Source of the DNA: Hyphomonas jannaschiana VP2
GTDB lineage: Bacteria > Pseudomonadota > Alphaproteobacteria > Caulobacterales > Hyphomonadaceae
DNA: 64,000 nucleotides
Assembly (NCBI RefSeq): GCF_000685215.1
Contig: NZ_ARYJ01000005.1
Location: 248,001 to 312,000 of the forward strand
Direction: 5' to 3'
The position numbers and the translations under genes are program-made. The notes under the pieces were generated by a model. It was given only the letters and a program-made list of their open reading frames with translations, had not been told where the DNA came from and made no database searches. Positions 15,787-24,523 of this stretch are shown here, piece by piece. Positions within the stretch are counted from its first letter, which is position 1, and each line of letters starts with the position of its first letter.

Positions 15787-16667
15787 CCCGTTTTGCAGAC
15801 CGCCTCATCGATGCTGCGCGCCAGCATGGGCCGCTTTGTGCCGGCATCGATCCGCATGCCGGGCGTATCCCGGCGCTGTTCGGCGGGGATACGCCGGACG
15901 GGCTTGAAGCCTGGGGGCTTGCCCTTGTCCGGGCCTTTGAGGGCCGCGTCGCCTGTGTGAAGCCACAAGTGGCCCTGTTCGAGCGCCACGGGCCGGAAGG
16001 TATGAAGGCCCTGCAGACGGTGTCGCGCGCTGCAAAGGAAGCAGGGCTGATTGTCCTGATGGATGCCAAGCGCGGCGACATCGGCTCGACCGCCGAAGGC
16101 TATGCGGCGGCCTATCTCGGAAAGCATGCGCCTTTCCATGCGGATGCGCTGACGGTGAACCCATATATGGGCCTCGATACGCTGGAGCCGTACGTCCGCG
16201 AGGGTGAGGCGAACGGGAAGGGGGTTATCGTGCTGGTGCGCACATCGAATCCCGGCTCGGCAGATTTCCAGTCGAAAAACCTTGAAGGCGCGCCGCTTTA
16301 TGCCCGCGTCGGCGAGGCACTTGCGCCGCTGGCCGAGCGCCTGATGGGCCAGTCCGGCTGGTCCGGTCTGATGATGGTGACCGGAGCGACCGGCCCGGCG
16401 GAAGCCCGGGCAATCCGGACGCTGGCACCGAAATCCCTGTTCCTCGTCCCGGGCTATGGCGCTCAAGGCGCCCCGGCTGCAGACGCGATGGCCGGTTTCG
16501 TGCCCGGCCCGGCAGGGCTTGAAGGCGGCGTGGTCAGTGCGTCGCGTTCCGTGAACTTCCCGGCCGGAACGGAAACGGCGCCGGATGTGGAAACCTGGAC
16601 CGGAATGGTGCGCGATGCGGTCGCAGCCGCTCAGGCCGATCTGAAAGGGGTGATGACCCCGGCCTGA
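15783..16667 (+). CDS. pyrF: Orotidine 5'-phosphate decarboxylase, long type 2 form
   Basis: 294 residues. The substrate-binding start GPLCAGIDPH and the catalytic MDAKRGDIGST (the Lys-Asp tetrad region) identify the enzyme that converts OMP to UMP in pyrimidine synthesis. Its length and the TNPY/VRTSNPGSADFQ segments fit subfamily 2 (mycobacterial/myxococcal type) rather than the ~230-residue form more usual in Rhizobiales. The start overlaps the stop of the protease gene. pyrD lies 27 kb away in the same window, so the pyrimidine genes are scattered. Confidence 0.94.
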   Translation: MTRFADRLIDAARQHGPLCAGIDPHAGRIPALFGGDTPDGLEAWGLALVRAFEGRVACVKPQVALFERHGPEGMKALQTVSRAAKEAGLIVLMDAKRGDIGSTAEGYAAAYLGKHAPFHADALTVNPYMGLDTLEPYVREGEANGKGVIVLVRTSNPGSADFQSKNLEGAPLYARVGEALAPLAERLMGQSGWSGLMMVTGATGPAEARAIRTLAPKSLFLVPGYGAQGAPAADAMAGFVPGPAGLEGGVVSASRSVNFPAGTETAPDVETWTGMVRDAVAAAQADLKGVMTPA

Positions 16668-16784
16668 CGCACGTCTTCTGCCCTAGGGTCACACCTCGAC
16701 AAACCGCCCCGAAAGACTAGCATTGCGACAACCAAGGCGGCGCCAAGACCGCTTTTGCACAATGTCGAGGGGAGGAACACCGAC

Positions 16785-18938
16785 ATGGCCGCTTTGAGCC
16801 GAATTTTTCTGGCAGGATCTGCGCTGGCATTGCTGGCGGCATGTGGTCCCAAGGAAACCGCACCTGCGCCCGCACCGGAAGCCAAAGCCTTTGCCGCTGT
16901 CGACACCGCAAGGATCGAAACGGCCTCGGCCGGCGCGGAATGGCTGACTTATGGCGGCACATATGACGAGCAGCGCCACTCGTCTCTGGATGCGGTGAAC
17001 AAGGACAATGTCGATCAGCTGGGTGTCGCCTGGACGTTCGACCTTGCAACCAACCGTGGCGTCGAAGTCACGCCGGTCGTCGTCGATGGCGTGATGTTCG
17101 TGACGTCCGCCTGGTCGGTCGTTTATGCGCTCGACGCCAAGACAGGCGAAATGCTCTGGGAACATGATCCGGACGTTGACCGCGCCGTTGGCGTGAATGC
17201 CTGTTGCGATGTCGTGAATCGCGGTGTCGCTGTCTATGACGGCAAGATCTATGTCGGCATCATTGATGGCCGCCTTCAGGCACTGGACGCCAAGACGGGC
17301 GATCTTGTCTGGGAAACAGTGACGGTTGACCAGTCCAAGCCTTACACGATCACCGGCGCGCCGCGTGTCGTGAATGGCAAGGTCCTGATCGGCAATGGCG
17401 GTGCGGAACTCGGCGTGCGCGGTTACCTGTCTGCTTATGATGCGGAGACCGGTGACAGGGTCTGGCGCTTCTACACCGTGCCCAACCCGCAGAAACAGCC
17501 GGATGGTGAAGTGTCTGACACGGCCTTCGAACAGATCGGCAATGCGACGTGGGGTGATGAAGGTGCCTGGGTCACCGATGGCGGTGGCGGCACTGTCTGG
17601 GATTCCATTGTCTATGACGAAGTGAATGACCAGATCATCTTCGGGGTCGGTAACGGGTCTCCGTGGAATCGGACGTTCCGCGATCCGTCGGCCGGGGACA
17701 ATCTGTTCCTGTCTTCCATCGTCGCCGTCGATGCGAATACCGGCGAGTACAAGTGGCACTTCCAGACGACGCCCGGAGACAACTGGGATTATACCGCGAC
17801 GCAGACGATCATCCTGGCGGACCTGCCGCTCGGAGAGGGCGGGGCGCCGCGCCGGGTCGCTATGCAGGCACCCAAGAATGGTTTCTTCTACGTGATCGAT
17901 GCGGCCACCGGCGAGTTCATTTCCGGCGATGCGTTCGTGCCCCTCAACTGGGCCACTGGTCTGGATGAAAACGGCAGGCCCATCGAAGTGCCCGAGGCAC
18001 GCTATGGCAAGGTGCCGTACAATCAGCTTCCCGGTCCGCTCGGGGCGCACAACTGGCACCCGATGGCCTTCAACCCGGATCTGAACCTTGCCTATATCCC
18101 GGCGCAGGAAATCCCGCAGGCTTATGCTGAAGACCCGCGCTTCTTCACCAAGGAAATCAAGTGGAATACAGGCGCAGACTTCTCCGCCGGTGTCCCGACC
18201 GTGGCCACGCCGGAAGTGGCGAAATTCCTGCGTTCCACCCTCAAGGGGCGCCTGATTGCCTGGGACCCGGTGGCACGTGAACCGCGCTGGACCGTGGAAC
18301 ACGGCAATGCCTGGAATGGCGGTGTGCTGTCCACCGCGGGGGGGCTTGTCTTCCAGGGCAAGCTCAACGGTGACTTCGTTGCCTATGACGCCGCCACAGG
18401 GGACAAGCTCTGGAGCCGGAACGTCAAGTCAGGCGCCGGCGCCGGCCCAGGCACCTATATGATCGATGGCGAACAGTATGTGACCATCGCGACCGGCTGG
18501 GGCAGCGCTTTCGCCCTTTCGGCCGGATTTGCCTATGACGAAAAAGTGCCATCCACCGTCGGCAAGATTGTGACGTTCAAATTGGGTGGCACCGGTGAAA
18601 TTCCGGATGCGGACCTGCCGGCTATTGACCGGACACCGAAGGCCGAACCCTTCGGCACCGAGGCACAGCTTGCCGAAGGCGTCGTCGATTACGCTCGTAA
18701 CTGCGCCGTGTGCCATGGCCCGCTGGCGGTGAGCTCGGGCGTGCTGCCGGACCTGCGCTGGTCGGCGATTTCGGCAAATCCGGACTCCTGGAAAGGCGTG
18801 GTTCTTGAAGGGCACTATTCCGCCAATGGCATGGTGTCGTTCGCAGACTATCTCAGCGAGGACGATGTCGAAGCGATCCGCGCCTATGTTCTGGCACAGG
18901 CCCATGCGGCTGCCGCAGCGGACGACAGCGGCGAATAG
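16785..18938 (+). CDS. PQQ-dependent quinohemoprotein alcohol dehydrogenase (lipoprotein)
   Basis: 717 residues from the ATG at 16785, which has GGAGG ten bases upstream; a TTG 30 bases earlier in frame has no support. The lipobox cysteine is C20 (LLAACGP). The eight-bladed propeller carries the vicinal disulfide C140-C141 (VNACCDVV) that sits over PQQ and the catalytic aspartate in GDNWDYTATQ. The residue two after that Asp is Thr, not the Asp typical of lanthanide (XoxF) enzymes, so calcium is expected. A C-terminal cytochrome c domain has CAVCH at 640-644 and a likely Met ligand in NGMVSF. It oxidises alcohols in the periplasm and passes electrons through heme to the respiratory chain. No pqq genes are nearby. 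Confidence 0.92.
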   Translation: MAALSRIFLAGSALALLAACGPKETAPAPAPEAKAFAAVDTARIETASAGAEWLTYGGTYDEQRHSSLDAVNKDNVDQLGVAWTFDLATNRGVEVTPVVVDGVMFVTSAWSVVYALDAKTGEMLWEHDPDVDRAVGVNACCDVVNRGVAVYDGKIYVGIIDGRLQALDAKTGDLVWETVTVDQSKPYTITGAPRVVNGKVLIGNGGAELGVRGYLSAYDAETGDRVWRFYTVPNPQKQPDGEVSDTAFEQIGNATWGDEGAWVTDGGGGTVWDSIVYDEVNDQIIFGVGNGSPWNRTFRDPSAGDNLFLSSIVAVDANTGEYKWHFQTTPGDNWDYTATQTIILADLPLGEGGAPRRVAMQAPKNGFFYVIDAATGEFISGDAFVPLNWATGLDENGRPIEVPEARYGKVPYNQLPGPLGAHNWHPMAFNPDLNLAYIPAQEIPQAYAEDPRFFTKEIKWNTGADFSAGVPTVATPEVAKFLRSTLKGRLIAWDPVAREPRWTVEHGNAWNGGVLSTAGGLVFQGKLNGDFVAYDAATGDKLWSRNVKSGAGAGPGTYMIDGEQYVTIATGWGSAFALSAGFAYDEKVPSTVGKIVTFKLGGTGEIPDADLPAIDRTPKAEPFGTEAQLAEGVVDYARNCAVCHGPLAVSSGVLPDLRWSAISANPDSWKGVVLEGHYSANGMVSFADYLSEDDVEAIRAYVLAQAHAAAAADDSGE

Positions 18939-18958
18939 CGCTGATTTCCCACTTGCTG

Positions 18959-18992
18959 CCCCGCTGGCTACCGGTCTAGGTTGCCAGCGGGG
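18959..18992. terminator. Strong hairpin after the PQQ dehydrogenase gene
   Basis: CCCCGCTGGC and GCCAGCGGGG form a perfect 10-base stem around a 14-base loop. There is no T-run, so it may be a factor-assisted terminator or an RNA-stabilising hairpin rather than a standard intrinsic terminator. Confidence 0.5.
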
Positions 18993-19009
18993 TCAACTGG
19001 GGGGCGCAA

Positions 19010-19936
19010 ATGTTCCGGATTATTTTTATGGCAGCGGCGATGGCGTCGATGCCTTTTGCATATGCACAGGAAGCGGCTGATCCCGTTGCGGATCTAACAC
19101 CGGAAGAGCGTGCAGCAGCCTATGCCGCGTATGCGGAAGACCTGCTGAAAGACGTATCGGTCGAGCACGGGCAGATTGCGCTCAAGGGCGCGCCGGTCAC
19201 ACTCAATGTGCCGGATTCTATAGATTATTACGACAGTCAGGAAAGCCAGCTCGTTCTTGAAGACCTGTGGGGCAATCCGCCCGACGATACGGTTCTTGGT
19301 ATGCTGTTCCCCGCAGGCGCTTCACCGGCCGAAGCAGAATGGGGCGCGGTCATCACTTATGAAGGCAGCGGTTATGTCAGCGATGATGATGCAGCTCATA
19401 CCGATTACACCGCTCTGCTGAAGGACATGCAGGCTGCGACACGCCGCAACAACTCCCTGCTGGAGCGGGAAGGTTATGCGACGGCTGAACTGGTCGGCTG
19501 GGCGGTGGAACCGAGTTATGACGCAGCAAGCCACCGGATCGGCTGGGCCAAGGATCTCGTCTTCTCGACCTCGGGAGGTGAGCACACGTTGAACTATGAC
19601 ATGCGGGTTCTTGGCAGGGGCGGGGTCCTCTCTGTCAATTTCGTTGCCTCTATGACTGCTCTGGAATCTGTCCGGGCTGCGGCGCCGGAAGTGTTGGCTA
19701 TTCCAGACTTCAATGAAGGCAATCGGTATGAGGATTACCGGCAGGGAGACAAGACTGCCGGTTACGGCGTAGCGGCCCTGATCGCGGGTGGCGTTGGTGT
19801 GGCCGCTGCCAAGAAGGTCGGCCTGCTGGGGGTGGGGCTGCTCTTCCTCAAAAAGGGCTGGGTAATCCTGATCGCGATTTTCGGTGGCATCATGGGTTGG
19901 CTGCGCCGTACGTTTGGTGGTGGCACGGAAAGCTGA
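19010..19936 (+). CDS. DUF2167 family membrane protein
   Basis: 308 residues: a signal peptide (cleavage near PFAYAQ), a periplasmic domain with the DUF2167 hallmarks VEHGQIALKGAPVTLNVP, VLEDLWGNPPDD, LGMLFP and WGAVITYEGSGYVSDDDA, then two closely spaced C-terminal membrane helices (about 248-268 and 271-297) around KKVG and KKGW turns. The family's function is unknown. It is the first of two adjacent small genes on this strand; the next begins 20 bases after its stop. Confidence 0.85.
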   Translation: MFRIIFMAAAMASMPFAYAQEAADPVADLTPEERAAAYAAYAEDLLKDVSVEHGQIALKGAPVTLNVPDSIDYYDSQESQLVLEDLWGNPPDDTVLGMLFPAGASPAEAEWGAVITYEGSGYVSDDDAAHTDYTALLKDMQAATRRNNSLLEREGYATAELVGWAVEPSYDAASHRIGWAKDLVFSTSGGEHTLNYDMRVLGRGGVLSVNFVASMTALESVRAAAPEVLAIPDFNEGNRYEDYRQGDKTAGYGVAALIAGGVGVAAAKKVGLLGVGLLFLKKGWVILIAIFGGIMGWLRRTFGGGTES

Positions 19937-19955
19937 GGCGGGTTATCCTCACACC

Positions 19956-20495
19956 ATGCATATTCTGCTGTTCATCCTGAGCATTCTTGTGGCGATTGGC
20001 GTCTGGTCCTGGCGGATCCGGATGGCGCGGGATGGCCTGCATGAGGCCGGCAAGGTGGCCAGGACGGCGATCAACATGCCGCGCAAGCTGGCCTTCCAGT
20101 ACAAGGCAGGGAAAGGCGGGCTGACGCTGATCGAGGACCCGCGTGAGGCTGCGGCCATCATGATGATGGAGGTGGCACGCGCCAGAGGCGGCCCGCTAAC
20201 TGACAATCAGACCGCTGTCATGGACCGCGAAATCATGCATCATTTCGAGTTCAGCCAGGAGGATGCTGACGCCCTGACGGCACATGCCGCCTGGGTGACG
20301 AATTCGGCCCCGCCGCCAGCGGAGACAATGCGCAGGCTGAGCCGGTTGATTGTGACCTCATCCGTGCTCGGCCCAAAGGAAATCGTCGACCTGGATGCGA
20401 TGCTGGTGGCCGTGTCCGAAGCGGAAGGCCTGCCGACCCGCGACCAGATGGCGTTACTGCAGGTTTACCGTGACAAGGCAGGCCTGAAGACCTGA
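19956..20495 (+). CDS. Small membrane-anchored protein, possibly TerB-like
   Basis: 179 residues with an N-terminal membrane helix (MHILLFILSILVAIGVWSW) followed by a soluble helical domain of ~140 residues. The helical pattern with DREIMHHFEFSQEDADALTAHA and a second acidic helix LDAMLVAVSEAEGLPTRDQ is reminiscent of TerB/DjlA-N domains, but I could not confirm the family. The start at 19956 begins the membrane helix directly; the frame is open further upstream with no ribosome site. It probably shares a transcript with the DUF2167 gene. Confidence 0.68.
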   Translation: MHILLFILSILVAIGVWSWRIRMARDGLHEAGKVARTAINMPRKLAFQYKAGKGGLTLIEDPREAAAIMMMEVARARGGPLTDNQTAVMDREIMHHFEFSQEDADALTAHAAWVTNSAPPPAETMRRLSRLIVTSSVLGPKEIVDLDAMLVAVSEAEGLPTRDQMALLQVYRDKAGLKT

Positions 20496-20531
20496 GTTGC
20501 GCCATCGGTCATCTGGCCCTAGGGCCGGTTC

Positions 20532-21359
20532 ATGACTGCAACGACCCTGCCTTCTGCCTACCGGACCAAGGTGCTCAATGAGACTTGGACCAATTTCTCT
20601 GTCCTGCGCCATGGTGCATTTGATGGTGTGCTGGTTACGTCCAAGAATTCCGGTACGCACTGGCTGAAATACATGCTCGCGGTCGCTCTGGCTGAGACGC
20701 ACGGGATCGAACGGCCCAGGTATTTTTCCGAGAATGCCGTCCGGCCCTATATTGGCTGGCCGAAAGATGCGCCTGTCTTCCCGGAGCTTCCCCGGCTTGC
20801 TTTCAGCCACACGATTCCGCATCGGCTTGCGGATTGGGGATGGGCCCGCGGCCTGGCAAAGTTGCCGCCCTATGTGCTGGCCGTTCGGCACCCGATGTCG
20901 ATTCTCGCCAGCCATCACGCGAAATGGGAATACGACATCAAGGTCGACTGGCTGACCTATCTGGAAGGGGACCCCGGTGGAACGAAGTACCGGTGCGATC
21001 TCTACTGGCTGGCCCGCTTCTGGAACCGCTGGGGCGAAGTGCTTGCCCGGCATGGCGAGTCCATTCTTGTGGTCCATTATGAGGACACTCTGAAAGATCC
21101 GCGCAAAGTGCTTGAGGCTGTGGACCGGCACTGGGGGCTGAACCTGACCGCTGGTTCTATCGAGGCAGCGCTGGCGGCCGGGACCAAGGATGCCATGGCT
21201 GAAAAGGTCGATCCGGAAGCTGAGCCAAATGTTCTGCAGAACCGGAAGACCAGTTTGTCCGATCTGTTCTCAGGCGATGCGCTTGAGATTTATCAGCGCA
21301 AGATCGGTGAACTTTTCCGCCACGATCTCGGTTACGACCTGCTCAGTCTTCCGTCTTGA
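20532..21359 (+). CDS. PAPS-dependent sulfotransferase-domain protein
   Basis: 275 residues. The 5'-phosphosulfate-binding loop is TSKNSGTHWLKYML near residue 35-50 (compare the TYPKSGTTW consensus) and the 3'-phosphate-binding element is VLAVRHPMSILASH at about 115-130. Together they mark the sulfotransferase 1 fold that transfers sulfate from PAPS to a hydroxyl or amine. A Trp/Tyr-rich segment (KWEYDIKVDWLTYLEG) probably lines the acceptor pocket. The acceptor is not predictable. Its end overlaps the convergent GST gene by 17 bases. Confidence 0.82.
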   Translation: MTATTLPSAYRTKVLNETWTNFSVLRHGAFDGVLVTSKNSGTHWLKYMLAVALAETHGIERPRYFSENAVRPYIGWPKDAPVFPELPRLAFSHTIPHRLADWGWARGLAKLPPYVLAVRHPMSILASHHAKWEYDIKVDWLTYLEGDPGGTKYRCDLYWLARFWNRWGEVLARHGESILVVHYEDTLKDPRKVLEAVDRHWGLNLTAGSIEAALAAGTKDAMAEKVDPEAEPNVLQNRKTSLSDLFSGDALEIYQRKIGELFRHDLGYDLLSLPS

Positions 21360-22023
21360 GATAGCCGCTGGAGCGGCCGTCCGGTCCGTATTTGATCCAC
21401 CACGGCTCTGCCTTGGCCTGTTCTTCCAGTTTCAGGAAGTCCGGATCTGACAGGACGGCTGCGGCGTAGTCGGCCGCTGCGCCGCTGAGCGGCAGGCCAT
21501 AGGTGCGGAAACGGGTGACGACCGGAAGATAGAAGGCGTCTGCCGCGCTCCACTTTCCGAACAGGAACGGACCATTCCGGCCAAACTCGGCCCGCAGCCC
21601 GCTCCACAATTCCTGGATCCGATCGATGTCTGCGGCGAGTTTGACGGTCATTTCCGGCGGCAGTTCCCGGCCTCTTATGTCCATCGGGCATTTGCCGCGC
21701 AGTTCAGGAAAGCCTGCATGCATTTCGCTGGCGGCGGCGCGGGCCACGGCCCGGGCGGCTGCATCTTCCGGCCAGACTTCTCCCGGCGGGGCCCATTCCG
21801 CAATCCACTCGGTAATGGCGAGGCTTTCCCAGATGGTCTGGTCATCCCAGATCAGCAGCGGTACTTTTGCAGTCGGGCTGATTTCCTTCAGTCGGGCGGT
21901 GGTTTCCGGAAAATCCAGCGGGACGATGACTTCTTCCACTGGCAGACCGGTCTTGCGGGCCACCATCAGCGGGCGGATCGACCAGCTGGAATAGTTCAAA
22001 TTCCCGAGAACGAGACGCCTCAT
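21343..22023 (-). CDS. Glutathione S-transferase family protein
   Basis: 226 residues. An N-terminal thioredoxin-like domain (LVLGNLNYSSWSIRPLMVARKTG, the cis-Pro segment AKVPLLIWDDQTIWESLAI) is followed by the all-helical C-terminal domain with the N-capping motif FGKWSAADAFYLPVV. It most resembles the plant-zeta/MaiA-adjacent bacterial GSTs in which Ser (SSWS) is catalytic. Substrate unknown. The start overlaps the stop of the YciI-like gene by four bases, so both come from one transcript. Confidence 0.87.
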   Translation of the reverse strand: MRRLVLGNLNYSSWSIRPLMVARKTGLPVEEVIVPLDFPETTARLKEISPTAKVPLLIWDDQTIWESLAITEWIAEWAPPGEVWPEDAAARAVARAAASEMHAGFPELRGKCPMDIRGRELPPEMTVKLAADIDRIQELWSGLRAEFGRNGPFLFGKWSAADAFYLPVVTRFRTYGLPLSGAAADYAAAVLSDPDFLKLEEQAKAEPWWIKYGPDGRSSGYLKTED

Positions 22024-22316
22024 TCCGGCTTGCCCTCGCCGATGGCCCAGCGGGTCTCATTGATGTGGACATGCCCGAAGACACCTTCGGTCACGTACGG
22101 ATCCTGCGCGTGGATCGCCTTGGCGGCTGCGAGATCCCCGGCTTCGATCAGGAAAACGGAGCCAACCATGTTCCCGCCCTCATCAAGAAGCGGACCGGCC
22201 ATGCGGACACATGGACCAAGATTTGCCGCCCAGGCCAGATGAGCGGGCCGCGCTTTGGCGCGGGCTTCGGCGCCCCCGTCGGTCTTGTCCAGGCAGTGCA
22301 GGCAGAAAAGGGGCAT
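22020..22316 (-). CDS. YciI-like (YCII domain) protein
   Basis: 98 residues with the YCII fold features: an N-terminal strand MPLFCLHCLDK, the central HLAWAANLG with its histidine, the GPLLDEGGNMVGSVFLIEAGDLAAAKAIHAQDPYV block containing the conserved Asp-Pro, and a C-terminal strand VHINETRW. YCII proteins are small ferredoxin-like enzymes; some are chlorohydrolases, most are uncharacterised. It is the first gene of a two-gene operon with the GST. Confidence 0.87.
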   Translation of the reverse strand: MPLFCLHCLDKTDGGAEARAKARPAHLAWAANLGPCVRMAGPLLDEGGNMVGSVFLIEAGDLAAAKAIHAQDPYVTEGVFGHVHINETRWAIGEGKPE

Positions 22317-22404
22317 TGGGCGTCTCCATCCGATTTGCCCGGCAGGCTATCGCACAGTCGGCCTCACCTGCCTATGGGTGCCGCGACAGATTCCCTGCCG
22401 CCTG

Positions 22405-22418
22405 AATGAATCATTGAT
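22405..22418. promoter_or_regulatory. Candidate TetR autoregulatory site
   Basis: AATGA-A-TCATT (22405-22415) is a perfect 5-base dyad about 35 bases upstream of the TetR start, continuing as TCATTGAT. The same TCATTGAT recurs at 23089-23096 upstream of the small membrane-protein gene. TetR regulators commonly bind such dyads in their own leader. Confidence 0.35.
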
Positions 22419-22449
22419 CCTTCAGCATTTCCCGGTATGGTCCGGCTCC

Positions 22450-23049
22450 ATGAACGACACCACAGATACCCGCCAGCAGATCCTGGATGCCGCCATGGAG
22501 CGCATCCTGCATTATGGTTACGCCAAGACGACGATGTCCGAGATTGCCAAGGATTGCGGCATGTCTGCAGGCAACATCTATCGCTTCTTCGCGTCCAAGC
22601 TGGATATCGCCGAGGCCATGGCCCGCAAATTCAGTGCGGAGATGTACCAGGCTTATGCCTCCATCGCACGTGAGAAGCGGCCTGCACCGGAGCGGCTGCG
22701 TGAGTTCTTCGACTACGGTATGGTCAGCACCTATCAGGCCATCGAGGCCAAGGCCAAGATTCTGGAAGTGGCAGAAGTTTTAGGAGATGAGCGGCCGCTC
22801 TACATGAATGAGCAGATGGCGCAGGAACGCGTCTATCTGGTGCAGATCCTTGAAGATGGCATCCGCGACGGCGTGTTCCGCCCGCTGGACCGCCTCGATG
22901 AAACCGCGGAGTTCATACAGGCCGCGCTGATGAAGTTCCGGTTTCCGCAGCTGTTCTCCCACCTCACCCTGCCAAAACTCAAGCGCGAACTGACAGGGGT
23001 TATGGACCTGATCCTGGCTGGCTTGTCGAGGGACGCGAAGGTCCCGTGA
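22450..23049 (+). CDS. TetR/AcrR family transcriptional regulator
   Basis: 199 residues. The N-terminal DNA-binding domain has RQQILDAAMERILHYGYAKTTMSEIAKDCG followed by the recognition helix in MSAGNIYRFFASKLDI. The remaining ~140 residues are an alpha-helical ligand/dimer domain without a recognisable ligand signature. The ATG at 22450 starts seven residues before the first helix; the open frame upstream to 22255 lies in the divergent intergenic region and antisense to the YciI-like gene. No strong ribosome site is seen. It is divergent from the YciI-GST operon, which is a possible target. Confidence 0.9.
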   Translation: MNDTTDTRQQILDAAMERILHYGYAKTTMSEIAKDCGMSAGNIYRFFASKLDIAEAMARKFSAEMYQAYASIAREKRPAPERLREFFDYGMVSTYQAIEAKAKILEVAEVLGDERPLYMNEQMAQERVYLVQILEDGIRDGVFRPLDRLDETAEFIQAALMKFRFPQLFSHLTLPKLKRELTGVMDLILAGLSRDAKVP

Positions 23050-23169
23050 CGACAGCAAATACTGAACTCTGAATAATTTTAAAATCGTTCATTGATTTTT
23101 GTTCACAGCTTCTCTATATGAAGCTCGTGGACGGCACTGATGGCCGTTCCCGCATAAGGAACAGAGACA

Positions 23170-23283
23170 ATGACCCTTTCAAAAACGGAATCCCGCCAGT
23201 CGTTTGTTGCCCTGATGGCAGCCCTGCCATTCACGATCGGCCTGCTCGCCACCATGGTGTCGTTCGCTGAATTCGTGGTCTGA
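23170..23283 (+). CDS. Small 37-residue single-span membrane protein
   Basis: A short frame starting at ATG 23170 with AAGGA nine bases upstream. It encodes a polar N terminus (MTLSKTESRQ) and one hydrophobic helix of about 25 residues (FVALMAALPFTIGLLATMVS then FAEFVV). An AT-rich stretch (23070-23105) precedes it and could hold a promoter. The ribosome site, charge pattern and length are typical of bacterial small membrane proteins. No homologue is known to me. Confidence 0.45.
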   Translation: MTLSKTESRQSFVALMAALPFTIGLLATMVSFAEFVV

Positions 23284-23310
23284 GGCCTTGCGCCCCGACA
23301 GACTGACCTA

Positions 23311-24411
23311 TCAGGCCTTGGCGCCCCGGCGTCCCGTCGTATAGGCCGGATCGGACTTCGCCGCCGCTTCATCCAGCGGCCAGCGAGGTCTTGCCCCGGC
23401 GCCAAGGTCACCTTCCGGATGCTCAAGACCGCCGGCCAGACGCTCGGCCCCGGCAAGCGCAATCATCGCAGCATTATCCGTGCAGTGGCGCATCGGCGGA
23501 GCAATCAAGACCGCCCCGTTCTCTTCCGCCACTTTCTCAAGGCCGGCCCGGATCGCCTTGTTTGAGGCAACGCCGCCGGCAACGACAAAACGCTTACCGT
23601 TGCCGCCTACCGGATTGAATGCTTCCAGCGCCCGCCGCGCTTTTTCCGACAACACATCGACGATAGCCGCCTGAAAGCTGGCGCAGATGTCGGCCATTCG
23701 GGAAGCGGTTAGGTCTTCGGCCTCTGCGGCGCGGGCGACAGCGGTTTTCAGGCCGGCAAAGCTCATGTCGAGGCCGGGCCTATTGAGGAGTGGTCGGGGA
23801 AAGTCGATGGCTTTCGGATCGCCGGCTGCGCCGATGCGTTCCACCGCCGGCCCTCCCGGAAACCCAAGTCCCAGCAACTTCGCGGTCTTGTCGAAAGCTT
23901 CACCTGCGGCATCATCGATTGTCGACCCCAGCCTGCGATAATCGCCCAGGCCGCGTACTTCCAGAAACTGGCAATGCCCGCCGGAGACAAGCAGCAAGAG
24001 GTAGGGGAAGGGGCAGTCATGGGTCAGCCTCGGGCTGAGCGCATGGCCCTCCAGATGGTTGACTGCCAGAAACGGTTTGCCTGCCGCCTGCGCGATGGCC
24101 TTGCCCGTCATCATGCCGACCAAGACGCCGCCGATCAGGCCCGGGCCGGATGTTGCGGCGATGGCATCAAGGTCCGAATAAGAAATGCTGGCATCCTTCA
24201 TCGCAGCGGCGATTGTCTGGTCGGCCAGTTCCGCATGTGCGCGGGCAGCGATCTCCGGCACGACGCCCAGATAGGGGGCGTGTTCTTCCAGCTGGGTATG
24301 GACCTTTTCCGACAGGATCTCGACCGTCCCTTCGGGCGCAAGTCGAATGACTGCCGCAGCCGTTTCGTCACAGCTGGTCTCGATGCCGAGAAGGGTGAGT
24401 GGGCGTGTCAT
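23311..24411 (-). CDS. tsaD: tRNA N6-adenosine threonylcarbamoyltransferase
   Basis: 366 residues from [16 protein letters not shown] (an in-frame ATG three codons earlier is the alternative). The ASKHA nucleotide-binding start [14 protein letters not shown], the metal-binding NHLEGHAL histidines, [24 protein letters not shown] and [12 protein letters not shown] are all canonical. With TsaB, TsaE and TsaC it makes the t6A37 modification of ANN-decoding tRNAs. It is convergent with the preceding small genes and divergent from the ECF sigma gene. The C terminus beyond GARPRWPLD is a short basic tail. Confidence 0.96.
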   Translation of the reverse strand: MTRPLTLLGIETSCDETAAAVIRLAPEGTVEILSEKVHTQLEEHAPYLGVVPEIAARAHAELADQTIAAAMKDASISYSDLDAIAATSGPGLIGGVLVGMMTGKAIAQAAGKPFLAVNHLEGHALSPRLTHDCPFPYLLLLVSGGHCQFLEVRGLGDYRRLGSTIDDAAGEAFDKTAKLLGLGFPGGPAVERIGAAGDPKAIDFPRPLLNRPGLDMSFAGLKTAVARAAEAEDLTASRMADICASFQAAIVDVLSEKARRALEAFNPVGGNGKRFVVAGGVASNKAIRAGLEKVAEENGAVLIAPPMRHCTDNAAMIALAGAERLAGGLEHPEGDLGAGARPRWPLDEAAAKSDPAYTTGRRGAKA

Positions 24412-24523
24412 GCCGGGCATATAGCGCCGGAATCCGGACGGCCCAAGCGGCGATAGCGGCAGGAAAGGGCGCTTTTCTGAACTGGGTCTGTAAGAAACCC
24501 CTCCGGGCTGGCACTAAACAGGC

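Noticed and set aside
16785-18938. XoxF-type lanthanide methanol dehydrogenase
   Set aside because: The residue two positions after the catalytic Asp is Thr, and a C-terminal cytochrome c domain is present, which fits calcium-type quinohemoprotein alcohol dehydrogenase.
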